From Streptomyces thermovulgaris (lineage in GTDB: Bacteria; Actinomycetota; Actinomycetes; Streptomycetales; Streptomycetaceae), in NCBI RefSeq assembly GCF_002155915.1, contig NZ_MUME01000080.1, positions 1 to 40,211 on the forward strand: a stretch of DNA of 40,211 bases, given 5' to 3'. Position 1 is the stretch's first letter; every line of letters begins with the position of its first letter. Below, piece by piece: positions 17,087 to 27,201 of the stretch. Below the pieces are notes generated by a model, which saw nothing but the letters and a program-made list of their open reading frames with translations, was not told the origin of the DNA and ran no database searches. The position numbers were made by a program, and so were the translations under genes.

Positions 17087-17506
17087 TCAGGCGGTCGGAC
17101 CGCCGAAGATGTCGATACGGTCGCCCTCTGCGAGGGTCACGATCGCGCGCTTGGTCGCGGCGCGCCGACCGAAGCCGGTGCGGGTCCGCTTGCGCTTGCC
17201 CTGGCGGTTGATCGTGTTGACCCCGGTGACCTTGACCTCGAAGACCGCCTGGACGGCCTCCTTGATCTGGGTCTTGTTGGCACGCGGGTCGACGATGAAC
17301 GTGTACTTGTTCTCGTCGAGGAGCGCGTAGCTCTTCTCCGAGACGACCGGCCGGATCAGGACGTCACGGGGGTCCGTGTACGCCTTGCTCGCCGGGGTCT
17401 CGACGGTGTTCTTGCCCTCGAGTGCGTGGCGACGCGCCTTGGCGACGCGCGCGGCCTTGGCGGCCTTGGCCGCCTTCGAGGCGATGCTCGGGTGACGTGC
17501 AGCCAT
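17087..17506 (-). CDS. rplW: 50S ribosomal protein uL23
   Basis: L23 at the tunnel exit docks trigger factor and SRP. The 139-aa protein has an Ala/Lys-rich N-terminal extension of about 45 residues before the core [26 protein letters not shown]. It ends [11 protein letters not shown]. The frame is open to 17671, but ATG 17506 overlaps the rplD stop as TGATG and gives the streptomycete length. Confidence 0.96.
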   Translation of the reverse strand: MAARHPSIASKAAKAAKAARVAKARRHALEGKNTVETPASKAYTDPRDVLIRPVVSEKSYALLDENKYTFIVDPRANKTQIKEAVQAVFEVKVTGVNTINRQGKRKRTRTGFGRRAATKRAIVTLAEGDRIDIFGGPTA

Positions 17507-18165
17507 CAGGCCTCGCTCCCTTCGTTGTCGTTGGCCTTGTTCGGGCCGGCGACGAAGGACTCGAAAGCGGCCTTGGTGAAGACCACGTCGTCCGAGACGA
17601 GAACGTCGTACGTGTTCAGCTGGCCCGGCTCCAGGATGTGGACCTGGGGCAGGTTGCGGGCGGACAGCCACGTGAGCTCGTCGGAGCGCTCGGCGACCAG
17701 GAGCAGGTTCTTGCGCTCGCTGATCTTTCCGAACAGGCTCTTGGCAGCCTTCGTGGAGGGGGTGTCGCCCTCGGTCACGCCGGTGACGACGTGGATGCGG
17801 TTGTGACGCGCCCGGTCGGTGAGGGCGTGACGCAGGGCCGCGGCCTTCATCTTCTTCGGGGTCCGCTGCGAGTAGTCGCGCGGCTGCGGGCCGTGGACGA
17901 CGCCACCGCCGGTGAACTGCGGCGCACGGACCGAGCCCTGACGGGCGCGGCCGGTGCCCTTCTGGCGGTACGGCTTCTTGCCGCCACCGCGGACCTCGCC
18001 GCGGGTCTTGGTCTTGTGCGTGCCCTGGCGGGCAGCGGCCAGCTGCGCGACGACGACCTGGTGGATCAGCGGGATGCTGATCTTCTCAACGCCGAAGATC
18101 TCCGCGGGGAGCTCGACGGTACCGGCCTTCTCGCCCGCCGGCGAAAGGATGTCAACAGTGCTCAT
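17506..18165 (-). CDS. rplD: 50S ribosomal protein uL4
   Basis: L4 reaches into the exit tunnel, and in E. coli it represses its own S10 operon. The 219-aa protein has the tunnel loop [24 protein letters not shown] and the [25 protein letters not shown] segment. ATG 18165 is 8 bp after the rplC stop. Whether L4 autoregulates here cannot be read from the sequence, but a long rpsJ leader is available. Confidence 0.97.
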   Translation of the reverse strand: MSTVDILSPAGEKAGTVELPAEIFGVEKISIPLIHQVVVAQLAAARQGTHKTKTRGEVRGGGKKPYRQKGTGRARQGSVRAPQFTGGGVVHGPQPRDYSQRTPKKMKAAALRHALTDRARHNRIHVVTGVTEGDTPSTKAAKSLFGKISERKNLLLVAERSDELTWLSARNLPQVHILEPGQLNTYDVLVSDDVVFTKAAFESFVAGPNKANDNEGSEA

Positions 18166-18173
18166 CGGTTACC

Positions 18174-18818
18174 TCAGGCCCCCTTGGCCGCGGTGCGGAC
18201 CAGGACGAGGCCGCCGTTCGGACCGGGAACCGCGCCCTTGATGAGCAGCAGGCCCTTCTCCGCGTCAACGGCGTGGACGGTCAGGTTCTGGGTGGTGACC
18301 CGCTCGTTGCCCATGCGACCCGCCATGCGGAGGCCCTTGAACACACGGCCCGGAGTGGCGCAGCCGCCGATGGAGCCAGGCGAGCGGTGCTTGCGCTGGG
18401 TACCGTGCCCGGCGCCGAGGCCACCGAAGTTGTGGCGCTTCATGACACCGGCGAAGCCCTTGCCCTTGCTCCTGCCGGTCACGTCGACCTTCGCACCCGC
18501 CTCGAACACATCGGCGGTGATCTCCTGGCCGAGGGTGTACTCGGAGGCGTCCGAGGTACGGATCTCGACGAGGTGACGGCGAGGGGTGACGTTGGCCTTC
18601 GCGAAGTGACCCTTGAGGGGCTTGTTCACCTTGCGCGGGTCGATCTCGCCGAAGGCGAGCTGGACGGACTCGTAGCCGTCGACTTCCTTCGTACGGATCT
18701 GGGTGACGACATTCGGCCCGGCCTTGACGACGGTGACCGGGACGACGCGGTTGTTCTCGTCCCAGACCTGCGTCATGCCGAGCTTCTCGCCCAGAATGCC
18801 CTTGATCTGCTTGGTCAT
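18174..18818 (-). CDS. rplC: 50S ribosomal protein uL3
   Basis: L3 nucleates large-subunit assembly, and its loop lies near the peptidyl transferase centre. The 214-aa product has [18 protein letters not shown], the signature with [17 protein letters not shown] and the loop segment [22 protein letters not shown] 18818 is 18 bp after rpsJ. Confidence 0.97.
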   Translation of the reverse strand: MTKQIKGILGEKLGMTQVWDENNRVVPVTVVKAGPNVVTQIRTKEVDGYESVQLAFGEIDPRKVNKPLKGHFAKANVTPRRHLVEIRTSDASEYTLGQEITADVFEAGAKVDVTGRSKGKGFAGVMKRHNFGGLGAGHGTQRKHRSPGSIGGCATPGRVFKGLRMAGRMGNERVTTQNLTVHAVDAEKGLLLIKGAVPGPNGGLVLVRTAAKGA

Positions 18819-18836
18819 CTCTCAGATCACCGCGCC

Positions 18837-19145
18837 TCAGAGCTTGATCTCGATGTCGACGCCGGCCGGAAGGTCGAGTCGCATCAGAGAGTCAACGGTC
18901 TTGGGAGTCGGGTCGAGGATGTCGATCAAGCGCTTGTGGGTGCGCATCTCGAAGTGCTCGCGCGAGTCCTTGTACTTGTGCGGCGACTTGATGACGCAGT
19001 ACACGTTCTTCTCAGTGGGCAGCGGCACCGGGCCCGCGACCGACGCACCCGTGCGGGTCACCGTCTCGACGATCTTCTTCGCCGAGGAGTCGATGACCTC
19101 GTGGTCGTAGGCCTTGAGCCGGATGCGGATCTTCTGTCCCGCCAT
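18837..19145 (-). CDS. rpsJ: 30S ribosomal protein uS10
   Basis: S10 (NusE) serves in the small-subunit head and in transcription antitermination with NusB/NusG. The 102-aa protein has [34 protein letters not shown] and the signature [27 protein letters not shown] 19145 starts the S10 operon. The leader carries an element nearly identical to one before rpsL. Confidence 0.98.
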   Translation of the reverse strand: MAGQKIRIRLKAYDHEVIDSSAKKIVETVTRTGASVAGPVPLPTEKNVYCVIKSPHKYKDSREHFEMRTHKRLIDILDPTPKTVDSLMRLDLPAGVDIEIKL

Positions 19146-20058
19146 GGCTACTCAGCAGTCCTGTCTCTCTTACGCTCTGGAACCCGGTATTTCCTTGCTT
19201 TTCTCCGACCCACGCGGTCGGGCGTGTCGCGCCCCCACTGACATGGATGTCCCTTGTTCTCGAACATCCCTGCGGGATTGCACACGGCCTGCCGGAACCG
19301 CGAGCCGGGGGCTGAAGGCCCACCGGGCGCCTGGCCGGCGCCGCGCCTACGCTTCCCGGAAGATTCCCGTACGTCCGCCCCAGCGCTGCCGTGCGGCAGT
19401 TGAGACGACGAGTACTGTGGGACTCGCTTCCGGTCCTCCCGGCGGGAGGCGCGCAGCATCAACACTCGACCGAGCAACTCCGACAGTCTGCCATACGGGC
19501 CGCTGCGGAAGCCAATCGAGCCATAGAGATTACCCCGAGGGTGGCAGGGGTGAAACCGGAACGGCGCCCGGTACGACCGGGGTTCCCGTGCGTGTCGCCT
19601 CGGAACGGAAGTGGCGCACCCCACATGAACAGGCCCGGAGGGCGGGGCGCCGGCAGGCGGCGCGCGGACGCGGGGCGGAAGAAGAACAAGGACGAGCAGT
19701 CGGCCGTCCGGGTGATGGCCGCGCCGCCGCCGCGCGGCCTCTTCACAATCCTGTCGCACCGCGGACGCGGTGCCTTCGTGCATCCCTGCCGTGTCCGGCC
19801 CGGTGCGCTTCCGGGTTCCTGAAGATCCGGTGCGCGCCGCTTCCGGATCCCCGAAGACCCTTGAGCACTGCCGCCTCCGGGGCACGGCGCCCGGCTCCGC
19901 CGGCCCCGCTCCACGGCCCCCGGGACGGAGCGGGACCCGCCGCATCCCCGGCCCGGCGCCCGCTCTCACCGCTTTCGCCGCACCGATTTCATCGCATCGG
20001 CCGGGGTGCCTCTACGGCGCGTGCCGGGGGCGGCACCAGGAGGTGCGGGGTGCGGCGG
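19146..20058. other. 913-bp gap: S10 operon leader and region after gdhA
   Basis: No gene is supported. Near rpsJ lie the shared leader element (19205-19229) and small hairpins around 19245-19285. Promoter candidates on the minus strand are weak: TAATCT at plus 19527-19532 with a poor TTTCAC -35, and CAGACT near 19485. Next to gdhA, GTGCCG (20021-20026) and CGGCAC (20031-20036) make a small terminator-like stem. The middle is G+C-rich with no clear structure. Confidence 0.5.
19205..19229 (-). promoter_or_regulatory. Leader element of rpsJ shared with rpsL
   Basis: This 25-bp sequence matches 34663-34687 upstream of rpsL at 24 of 25 positions. On the minus strand, CCGACC and GGTCGG form a 6-bp stem with a GCGTG loop, preceded by CGACACGC. 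It starts 60 nt before the rpsJ ATG. Position inside both leaders suggests a common regulatory RNA or protein-binding site. The function is unknown to me. Confidence 0.6.
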
Positions 20059-22023
<1,965 letters not shown>

Positions 22024-22227
22024 TCACCCGAAGAGGCCGACAGCGACGAAAAATCCCCCCAGGGGGATCCACAGCGCACCTACGACGCGCAATGTGCTCG
22101 GCGTGGCGGTCCCCACCGTTGGGTTCACGCGAGCGAAGAGACGGAAGGCACGCTCAGCGGCCCCGCCTGCATTCGTTGCGAACAGCACGCCGAGCCCGAG
22201 AAAAGTCGCCCCGACCACCACGGACAT
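22024..22227 (-). CDS. Small membrane protein, two predicted helices
   Basis: This 67-aa product has two hydrophobic segments, about 1-18 (SVVVGATFLGLGVLFATNA) and 47-66 (ALWIPLGGFFVAVGLF). They are joined by a polar loop with Arg-rich ERAFRLFARVNP. I do not recognise a named function. The balanced hairpin topology and non-random composition support a real gene. ATG 22227 has AGGGG 9-10 nt upstream. It lies downstream of the repeat-bounded segment. Confidence 0.6.
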   Translation of the reverse strand: MSVVVGATFLGLGVLFATNAGGAAERAFRLFARVNPTVGTATPSTLRVVGALWIPLGGFFVAVGLFG

Positions 22228-22401
22228 CTTCTGGCACCCCTGAGAGAGTCCACGTCATTCGAGGTCACCCATCCCCCCTTCCCCGGCGCCTTGACGCAGC
22301 GCCCGCACATGGCGCGGCCCGCGGCCCGCTTCCGGCAGGAGACGACGCCGAGTCCGACTTGCCGCCGAAGATCGGCCATCGGCACCCGGGCGCTGCTCCT
22401 G

Positions 22402-22442
22402 CCCGAGCAGGGACAGTGATCAGAGAACGCTGCCCCGTCGAC
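22402..22442. repeat. 41-bp direct repeat, left copy
   Basis: It is identical over 41 bp to 25926-25966. The right copy spans the last seven codons and stop of the mycosin-like gene plus 18 bp downstream. This copy sits directly after the stop of the next unrelated gene. The distance between copies is 3524 bp. Confidence 0.9.
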
Positions 22443-22443
22443 C

Positions 22444-22956
22444 TCACAGCTTGCCGAAGATCAGTCCGCGCCAGGTCCAGCCCGACTCGACGACGGCGTT
22501 CCGCAAGGGGTTCCGCAGCTCGGCGGCGTCGAAGCGGAAAGTCTCCGTCGCTTCGAGGCGACCGCTCCTCCCCCGTCCGATCGTCCAGTGACGAGAGACG
22601 GTCCTGTCGGGCCCGCGCGAGTACTCCGACGACGCCACAAGCCTCGGTGGATTCCCGACCCGGGTGACCTCCCACTGCTCTTCGAGGGCGCGGACCTCGT
22701 GGTCTTCCTGGACCAGGCGCATCCGAATCCGGACAGCGCGCGTCAGCTGGGACTCGACGAAGAAGGTCTGCCAGGCGGGTTCTGCCATCCGCCACTCCGC
22801 AACCAGGTCTGCGTCATCCGCGGCGCCGTCGCGGACGACGTACGGCACATCGGGCCCGTTGAGGCCGAGCAGGGCGGCTCGCACCTCCTCGGGCGAACCT
22901 GGCGCAACGCCGGGGGCGGGGCGCTTGGTTCCGGTCAGCTTGTCGAACAGTCCCAT
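22444..22956 (-). CDS. Cytosolic protein of unknown function
   Basis: The 170-aa product starts MGLFDKLTGTKRPAPGV. It is followed by a polar alpha/beta-looking domain with several Trp (AEWRMAEPAWQTFF, EEQWEVTRVG, RHWTIGRGR) and ends SGWTWRGLIFGKL. No signal peptide or membrane segment is seen. I do not recognise the family. ATG 22956 is chosen over the GTG at 22965 because AGGTGG lies 5 nt before the ATG, and the GTG is part of that ribosome-binding site. Its stop is 2 bp from the 41-bp repeat. Confidence 0.75.
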   Translation of the reverse strand: MGLFDKLTGTKRPAPGVAPGSPEEVRAALLGLNGPDVPYVVRDGAADDADLVAEWRMAEPAWQTFFVESQLTRAVRIRMRLVQEDHEVRALEEQWEVTRVGNPPRLVASSEYSRGPDRTVSRHWTIGRGRSGRLEATETFRFDAAELRNPLRNAVVESGWTWRGLIFGKL

Positions 22957-22995
22957 GGATTCCACCTACGAGGGGGGCGATCTGCCGCTTCCGCA

Positions 22996-23361
22996 CTACG
23001 ACGCTGCGTCGGTGTCCGGGCGAACCGTGCGCACGAAGTCCCGGAAATCATCCAGAACGGCGGGGCATGGAGATGCCGTGGCACTCAGGACCAGGCGGGT
23101 CGCCGAGCGCCTGCGCGGATCGGTGACCTCCAGCATGGACAAGTGCACCCGAGTCTGGACGAGGTCGCGGTGCACGCCACCGACGGCGGTCGAGATGACC
23201 AGGGTTCATGCGAAACCGGGCACATCCGCAGAGCCGATCCCGCGATGCTCGGTGACCTCGACCGACGTAGCGGCCTGGCGCAGGCACCCCACGGGCTCAT
23301 GGGCGACCTCGGACAGCGTCGCCGCATCCGGACAGTACTCGCCGGTGAGCGTGATGGTCAC
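22996..23361 (-). pseudogene. Reading frame interrupted by an in-frame TGA
   Basis: From GTG 23361 the frame gives 51 codons beginning TITLTGEYCPDAATLSEVAH and ending SADVPGFA. Then comes TGA at 23206-23208, then 69 codons in the same frame beginning TLVISTAVGGVHRDLVQTR and ending RPDTDAAS with a TAG. Both halves have protein-like composition (alternating beta pattern, few Arg/Pro runs) unlike the other frames. The simplest reading is one nonsense mutation. The family is not recognised, and the start is uncertain. Confidence 0.5.
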
Positions 23362-23474
23362 GGTGAATCCGACATCCGGTTGCGGATGCAGCGCGCCGAA
23401 CGCCGCGCTCGGTGCGCAGTGGCACCGCAGCGACGACCGTCAGCCCCTACGGCGTCACGAGTTCGGCCTCGGTG

Positions 23475-23516
23475 AGCACTTCTCATCCAGTACTTCTCAC
23501 CCAGCACTTCGTGAGT
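23475..23516. repeat. Degenerate 14-bp triple repeat
   Basis: Units at 23475-23488, 23489-23502 and 23503-23516 all begin AG[C/T]ACTTC. The first two are 12/14 identical and the third keeps the first half. It lies upstream of the transposase remnant and may mark its edge. Confidence 0.55.
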
Positions 23517-23659
23517 GACGGCGGCTGACGGCCGGGCAGTGACGCAGCAAGGCTTCCGTTCATTGCAGCGGTGCTCCCGCTCGCCGCATCTCGGCACAGG
23601 AACTCTGTTGGTCCCGCGTCTCCCGCATCGAGCCATGCTCGATGTCCACATGAGGTTGT

Positions 23660-24169
23660 TGAGCACGTTTCCCGGCTCATCCACGCCGAAGGGGTGAACT
23701 TGAACCCCCACCAGCGCAGGCCGGCTGCTCCCGGAAGTCCCTGCTGGCCCTGATGCACCTGCACAAGAACGCCCCTGGCCCAACTCACAGCGGGTTCGGC
23801 GCCTGCACCGCCACCGACCGCGTCGTGGCGGACAAGCCGTACCACTCTCGGTGCTCACAGAGCTCGAAGAGAGGGTCTCGCGAACACTGCCCGGTCGTAC
23901 GCACGACCCGACTGCAGCCAGCGCACACGATGTGACCCGCGCCTGCCCGCCCTGCCGGCTCTTTCGTCCTGCTCGACCACGCTCACCACGAACTTCCCGG
24001 AGTGCCACCAGCGGTACCCCCTGGACCACCCCGACTGCAGGCCCCAGGCGAACACGCCTTCGTTCGCCTCAAGCATGGGCGGTTCCTCCGCAAGGTCCAG
24101 TGCAGCGCCAATCGCCTCGGCCGCACGGTCGTCGCCGTTCACGCCGTCGAGATCGCCTGGCCCTCAGGA
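23660..24169 (+). pseudogene. Remnant of an IS5-family-like DDE transposase
   Basis: Several frame-shifted fragments line up, in order, with streptomycete IS5-type transposases. A helix-turn-helix part RKSLLALMHLHKN...SGFGACTAT (about 23732-23824) comes first. DRVVADKPYHS (about 23816-23848) resembles the DRxAADxPYYS segment after the first catalytic Asp. RTLPGRTHDPTAASAHD (about 23884-23934) and the C-terminal LQAPGEHAFVRLKHGRFLRK, NRLGRTVVAVH (24035-24169) follow. The catalytic Asp regions are lost and parts between fragments are deleted. Terminal inverted repeats were not found. Confidence 0.65.
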
Positions 24170-24226
24170 CGAGAAACGTTCAGCAGGGAAGCGAAGGGCG
24201 GACCACAGCATCTCGCCCCACGACTC

Positions 24227-25333
24227 CTATTCGGAGGGAAGCGTGACACGCGGACAGGAACGAGGGCCGGCTGCGGAGTCAAGAAAACTCTGGAACGTGG
24301 ACCTCCGCACCTCGGCATACGCATGCGGCTTGTTCCCGGCAAGATCGAGAAGCACGCCGTCATATTTGCTGTTCCACCTGACGGAGAAATACACGTCTCC
24401 GTCCTCACAGTGAAGGACAGCCTCGTCGAGCCTTGCCACTCCCTTGTTTCCGTCGATGTCCCGGAAGGAGTCCGAGTCGCGCAATGCCCCGTCGATGACA
24501 TTCGCGTCGGAGCTGACCGAGAACGAAATCTGAGACTTGCTGGAACCATCCAGATACATGTCACAGGCCCAGGTATGCGGCGTCTCACCGGTCAGCTGCT
24601 CGTGACCCGGTTCAGCCAGACCCTTCACAAGGGAATTTTTCGGCAGGGAGAAACCCTGTATGCCGCAGGCGTTCTGGGCATCCGTCGTACGCGGCCTGCT
24701 CAACGTGGACAAATCGCTCGGAGCCCTGAGCTCCGTCCTGGAGCAACCAGCACTTTCACCCACCTTCTGCGCTGCGTGGACCAGCAGCCGGGCCAGCCCC
24801 TTTCGGTCTGCCGCACCCTGCCCGACCGTAGCCTCGACTGCGGCTACGCTCTTCGGCCCTGGCGGAATCCTCCTGCTTCCCTGGATGCTGCCCACTCGGT
24901 CCCAGCAGGCCTTCGGGAGCATGACCCAGCCTCGTGTGTCCGAGACAGCCCCTGACGCCCCGTCCTTGAAGTAGGACATGGTGGAGGGGTTTTTCCAAGT
25001 GGCTGTTGTAAACGGGAAGGCTCCGAGCTCCGTAGCCGTCCTGATGGTCACTTCCGCGTCTTCAGTACCTATGAAGCGGCTAGTGCGCTTCACCGTGCAG
25101 CGGAACTCGGAGGATGCTGTCGCGGTCTGGCTGCCGACCTCAGCAATACGACCGCTCGAATTGATGGCCGATTGCACGTCATCTGAGGTCACAATGCCAC
25201 CGCAAAGAGTCTCTGCCCCGAGGAAATTGGTGTTCCACCGGATGAACAGAGCGGCACCGGCAAGGGTTACGACCGCAGTGAGGCCGCCCAGCACAAAGAG
25301 CAGTCTCCTCCGGCGCTTCAACGGGTTTTGCAT
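24227..25333 (-). CDS. Membrane-anchored exported protein, unknown function
   Basis: The 368-aa protein has a cytosolic KRRRR motif, one transmembrane helix at about 11-32 (LLFVLGGLTAVVTLAGAALF), and a long outer domain with roughly ten Cys likely paired in disulfides (for example LCGGIVTSDD, FRCTVKR, KACWDR, SAGCSR, ACDMYLDG, LHCEDGD). Two similar halves, each with a CxGI-type motif (ETLCGGIV and QNACGIQG), suggest an internal duplication. ATG 25333 has GAAGG 7 nt upstream. Proteins of this design often accompany mycosins in Streptomyces, so a link to the type VII-like operon is inferred, not shown. Confidence 0.75.
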   Translation of the reverse strand: MQNPLKRRRRLLFVLGGLTAVVTLAGAALFIRWNTNFLGAETLCGGIVTSDDVQSAINSSGRIAEVGSQTATASSEFRCTVKRTSRFIGTEDAEVTIRTATELGAFPFTTATWKNPSTMSYFKDGASGAVSDTRGWVMLPKACWDRVGSIQGSRRIPPGPKSVAAVEATVGQGAADRKGLARLLVHAAQKVGESAGCSRTELRAPSDLSTLSRPRTTDAQNACGIQGFSLPKNSLVKGLAEPGHEQLTGETPHTWACDMYLDGSSKSQISFSVSSDANVIDGALRDSDSFRDIDGNKGVARLDEAVLHCEDGDVYFSVRWNSKYDGVLLDLAGNKPHAYAEVRRSTFQSFLDSAAGPRSCPRVTLPSE

Positions 25334-25943
25334 CGTTTTGCCTTCGATGTGCGTTTTGTGAAGATTGACCCTTGCCGCGGAGGGCGTCGTATGCCATTTG
25401 ACGCCCGCCTGTGCAGCTCTGCTGGGCCTCGCCCGATGCCGCTGCCATGAGGTGAGGATCGAAGTTTCGCTCCTTCCTCACCTATCGAAACGGGCTCTGC
25501 TTCCCCAAGCCCTATGGGCTTTGCTCACGGCTTTGGAGATCGCCCGTCTGCGGCCATCCTTCGCCCCGAACACCTTGGCGACAGCGTCTGTATCCTTGTC
25601 CGCCCAGGTTCCAGCCGTGCAAGTGTCACCCTTGCTTCATTTCTCAATGGCGCGGACCGTGGCTCGCTTTTCGGCAAAAGACGATGCCAAGCCGGGCTTT
25701 CCATCGAAAGGCCCACTGCCGACACCGGGATCTGGGGGGCAGTCGATTCAGCTGCATTTTCCTCGGTTGGGCCGCCTCGACCCGCCCCGTGCAGAGCCCC
25801 CTGCACCCGCTGTCACAACGCCCTCCTCCCGCCCGTATGGCCGTTGCGACCTGCCGCACCAGCATCTCGTGCATACGGTGCGCTGATCACTCAATTCTCG
25901 ACGCGCTACTGCCCCGAAGCTCGTACCCGAGCAGGGACAGTGA
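25334..25943. other. 610-bp gap between the mycosin-like gene and the exported protein
   Basis: No intact gene is seen. On the minus strand a protein-like frame (25478-25747) is broken by TGA. The right 41-bp repeat begins at 25926. G+C content is visibly lower in 25330-25700 than in the ribosomal regions, consistent with decayed or foreign DNA. Confidence 0.5.
25478..25747 (-). pseudogene. Possible decayed coding frame
   Basis: Reading leftward from 25747, the frame runs GSGPFDGKPGLASSFAEKRA...RAIEK, stop (TGA 25637-25639). It then continues SKGDTCTAGTWADKDTDAV, FGAKDGRRRAISKAVSKAHR to a TGA at 25478-25480. Composition is protein-like, but no start or family is identifiable. It may be a truncated gene, or chance. 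Confidence 0.25.
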
Positions 25944-25966
25944 TCAGAGAACGCTGCCCCGTCGAC
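25926..25966. repeat. 41-bp direct repeat, right copy
   Basis: It is identical to 22402-22442 and covers the 3' end and stop codon of the mycosin-like gene. Repeats over a gene's 3' end are typical of attachment sites of integrating elements, which restore the gene they enter. A duplication or deletion is the alternative. Confidence 0.9.
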
Positions 25967-27182
25967 GCCTTGCGACGGCGAAAGCCGCCACGGTGCCTCC
26001 GAGCAGCAGGACGGCGCCGGCGCCGAGAGCGGCCCACAGCAGCCCGTTGCCGCCGTCGCTCTTGGCGGACGCATCGGCAAGGGCCTCACTGCGGGAGCCT
26101 CCACTGCCGCTGTTCGGCACCTCGGTGGGCCTCGGCGACGCGGAAGGTGATGCGACCGGGAAGTCCGGCAGGGGGTAGACGTCCGGCGGCCCGGGGTCGC
26201 CCGGGTCCTGCAGCGCGATGCGTGGGCGGACGATGCCGTACCCGATGGAGTCGTTGCGCTTGGAGCCGTCCGTGGGGGCTCCGATGGTGTTGAGCATGAC
26301 CCGGAGAACCTGGTTGTTGGTCCACTCCGGGTGCTTGGACCAGATCAGAGCAGCACTGGCGGAGGCGATGGCGGTGGCATCACTGGTGCCACTGGTCTTG
26401 CAGAGACCCGTCTTGCCCCCACAGGCATGGACCATGTCCTCTCCGGGGGCCGCCATGTCCACTTGAGGTCCGTACTGGGAGAAGGACGTTCGCCGGAGGT
26501 TCTTACCCACCGCTGCCACGCCGACGACACCGGGCGTGCCGGCGGGGTATTCGACGCGGTTCTCTTTGTCCCCGCTGTTCCCTACGGCGGCGAACACCAA
26601 AGCCCCCTTGCGGATCGCATATTCAACCGCCTCGGTCAGCTCTGATGTATTGGAGGCACCCCCCCTCGAGATATTGATGACTTGAGCCCCGGAGTCGGCT
26701 GCGTAACGGATTGCCTTGGCAAAGAAGGCTGACGTGGTGAAAGGGTTGATGTCATAGGGGCCGGGAAGCCGTACGGGGAGAATTTTTGCCCCGGGAGCAA
26801 GGCCGAACGCTCCCTTACCTCCTCCATGGGCACCCGTACCGGCGATGAGGCCGGCCATCCCCGTTCCGTGCCCTTCATAGTCCGTGTGCTCGTCACCGGG
26901 GCGGCTCGCGGGAGCGAAGTCCTTGCCCTCGAGCACCCGACCCCTCAGGTCAGGATTGTTCGGATCGACCCCACTGTCGATCACAGCAACGACGATGCCC
27001 TCCCCCGTACTTGTCCGCCACATCTTCTCAGCTTGCATGGCATCCAGGTGCCACTGCTGGGAACGTGTGGAATCGGCATGAGCCTGAGTGGCCGTACCGC
27101 CCACCAGCAGTAGGCCGGCAGCCGCCAAAGCCATTGCTCGGACTGTTCTGTCCCACATTCTGCCGACGGGCATGTACCTCAC
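25944..27182 (-). CDS. Mycosin-like subtilase of a type VII secretion locus
   Basis: This is a membrane-anchored serine protease of the S8 family, 412 aa. It has a signal peptide (about 1-38, hydrophobic ALAAAGLLLVGGTATQAHA) and catalytic Asp69 (VVAVIDSGVDPNNPDL), His105 (YEGHGTGMAGLIAG) and Ser267 (TSGTSDATA), with oxyanion Asn202 (AAVGNSG). A Cys254/Cys261 pair is likely disulfide-linked. A Pro/Ser-rich linker leads to a C-terminal helix (about 381-404) ending RRRRGSVL. This layout is that of mycosins. GTG 27182 is chosen because GAAGGG lies 8 nt upstream. It follows the WXG gene by 19 bp. The last codons lie inside the 41-bp repeat. Confidence 0.9.
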   Translation of the reverse strand: MRYMPVGRMWDRTVRAMALAAAGLLLVGGTATQAHADSTRSQQWHLDAMQAEKMWRTSTGEGIVVAVIDSGVDPNNPDLRGRVLEGKDFAPASRPGDEHTDYEGHGTGMAGLIAGTGAHGGGKGAFGLAPGAKILPVRLPGPYDINPFTTSAFFAKAIRYAADSGAQVINISRGGASNTSELTEAVEYAIRKGALVFAAVGNSGDKENRVEYPAGTPGVVGVAAVGKNLRRTSFSQYGPQVDMAAPGEDMVHACGGKTGLCKTSGTSDATAIASASAALIWSKHPEWTNNQVLRVMLNTIGAPTDGSKRNDSIGYGIVRPRIALQDPGDPGPPDVYPLPDFPVASPSASPRPTEVPNSGSGGSRSEALADASAKSDGGNGLLWAALGAGAVLLLGGTVAAFAVARRRRGSVL

Positions 27183-27201
27183 TCGTGTATCCCTTCGGTC
27201 C

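Larger units (their letters stand above)
22957..24226. other. Region of gene decay within the repeat-bounded segment
   Basis: There is no intact gene. It contains an open frame broken by TGA (22996-23361, minus), degenerate 14-bp repeats (23475-23516) and an IS5-like transposase remnant (23660-24169, plus). Long antisense frames over the remnant are shadows. Confidence 0.6.

Noticed and set aside
16143..17330. Plus-strand frame of 395 codons over rplB and rplW
   Set aside because: Antisense shadow. Both minus-strand genes are certain.
23855..24142. Minus-strand frame of 95 codons with fairly good composition
   Set aside because: It lies antisense to the transposase remnant, whose motifs are recognisable on the plus strand.
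24002..24955. Plus-strand frame of 317 codons
   Set aside because: Only the first part is meaningful, as the transposase remnant C-terminus. The rest is antisense to the exported protein gene.
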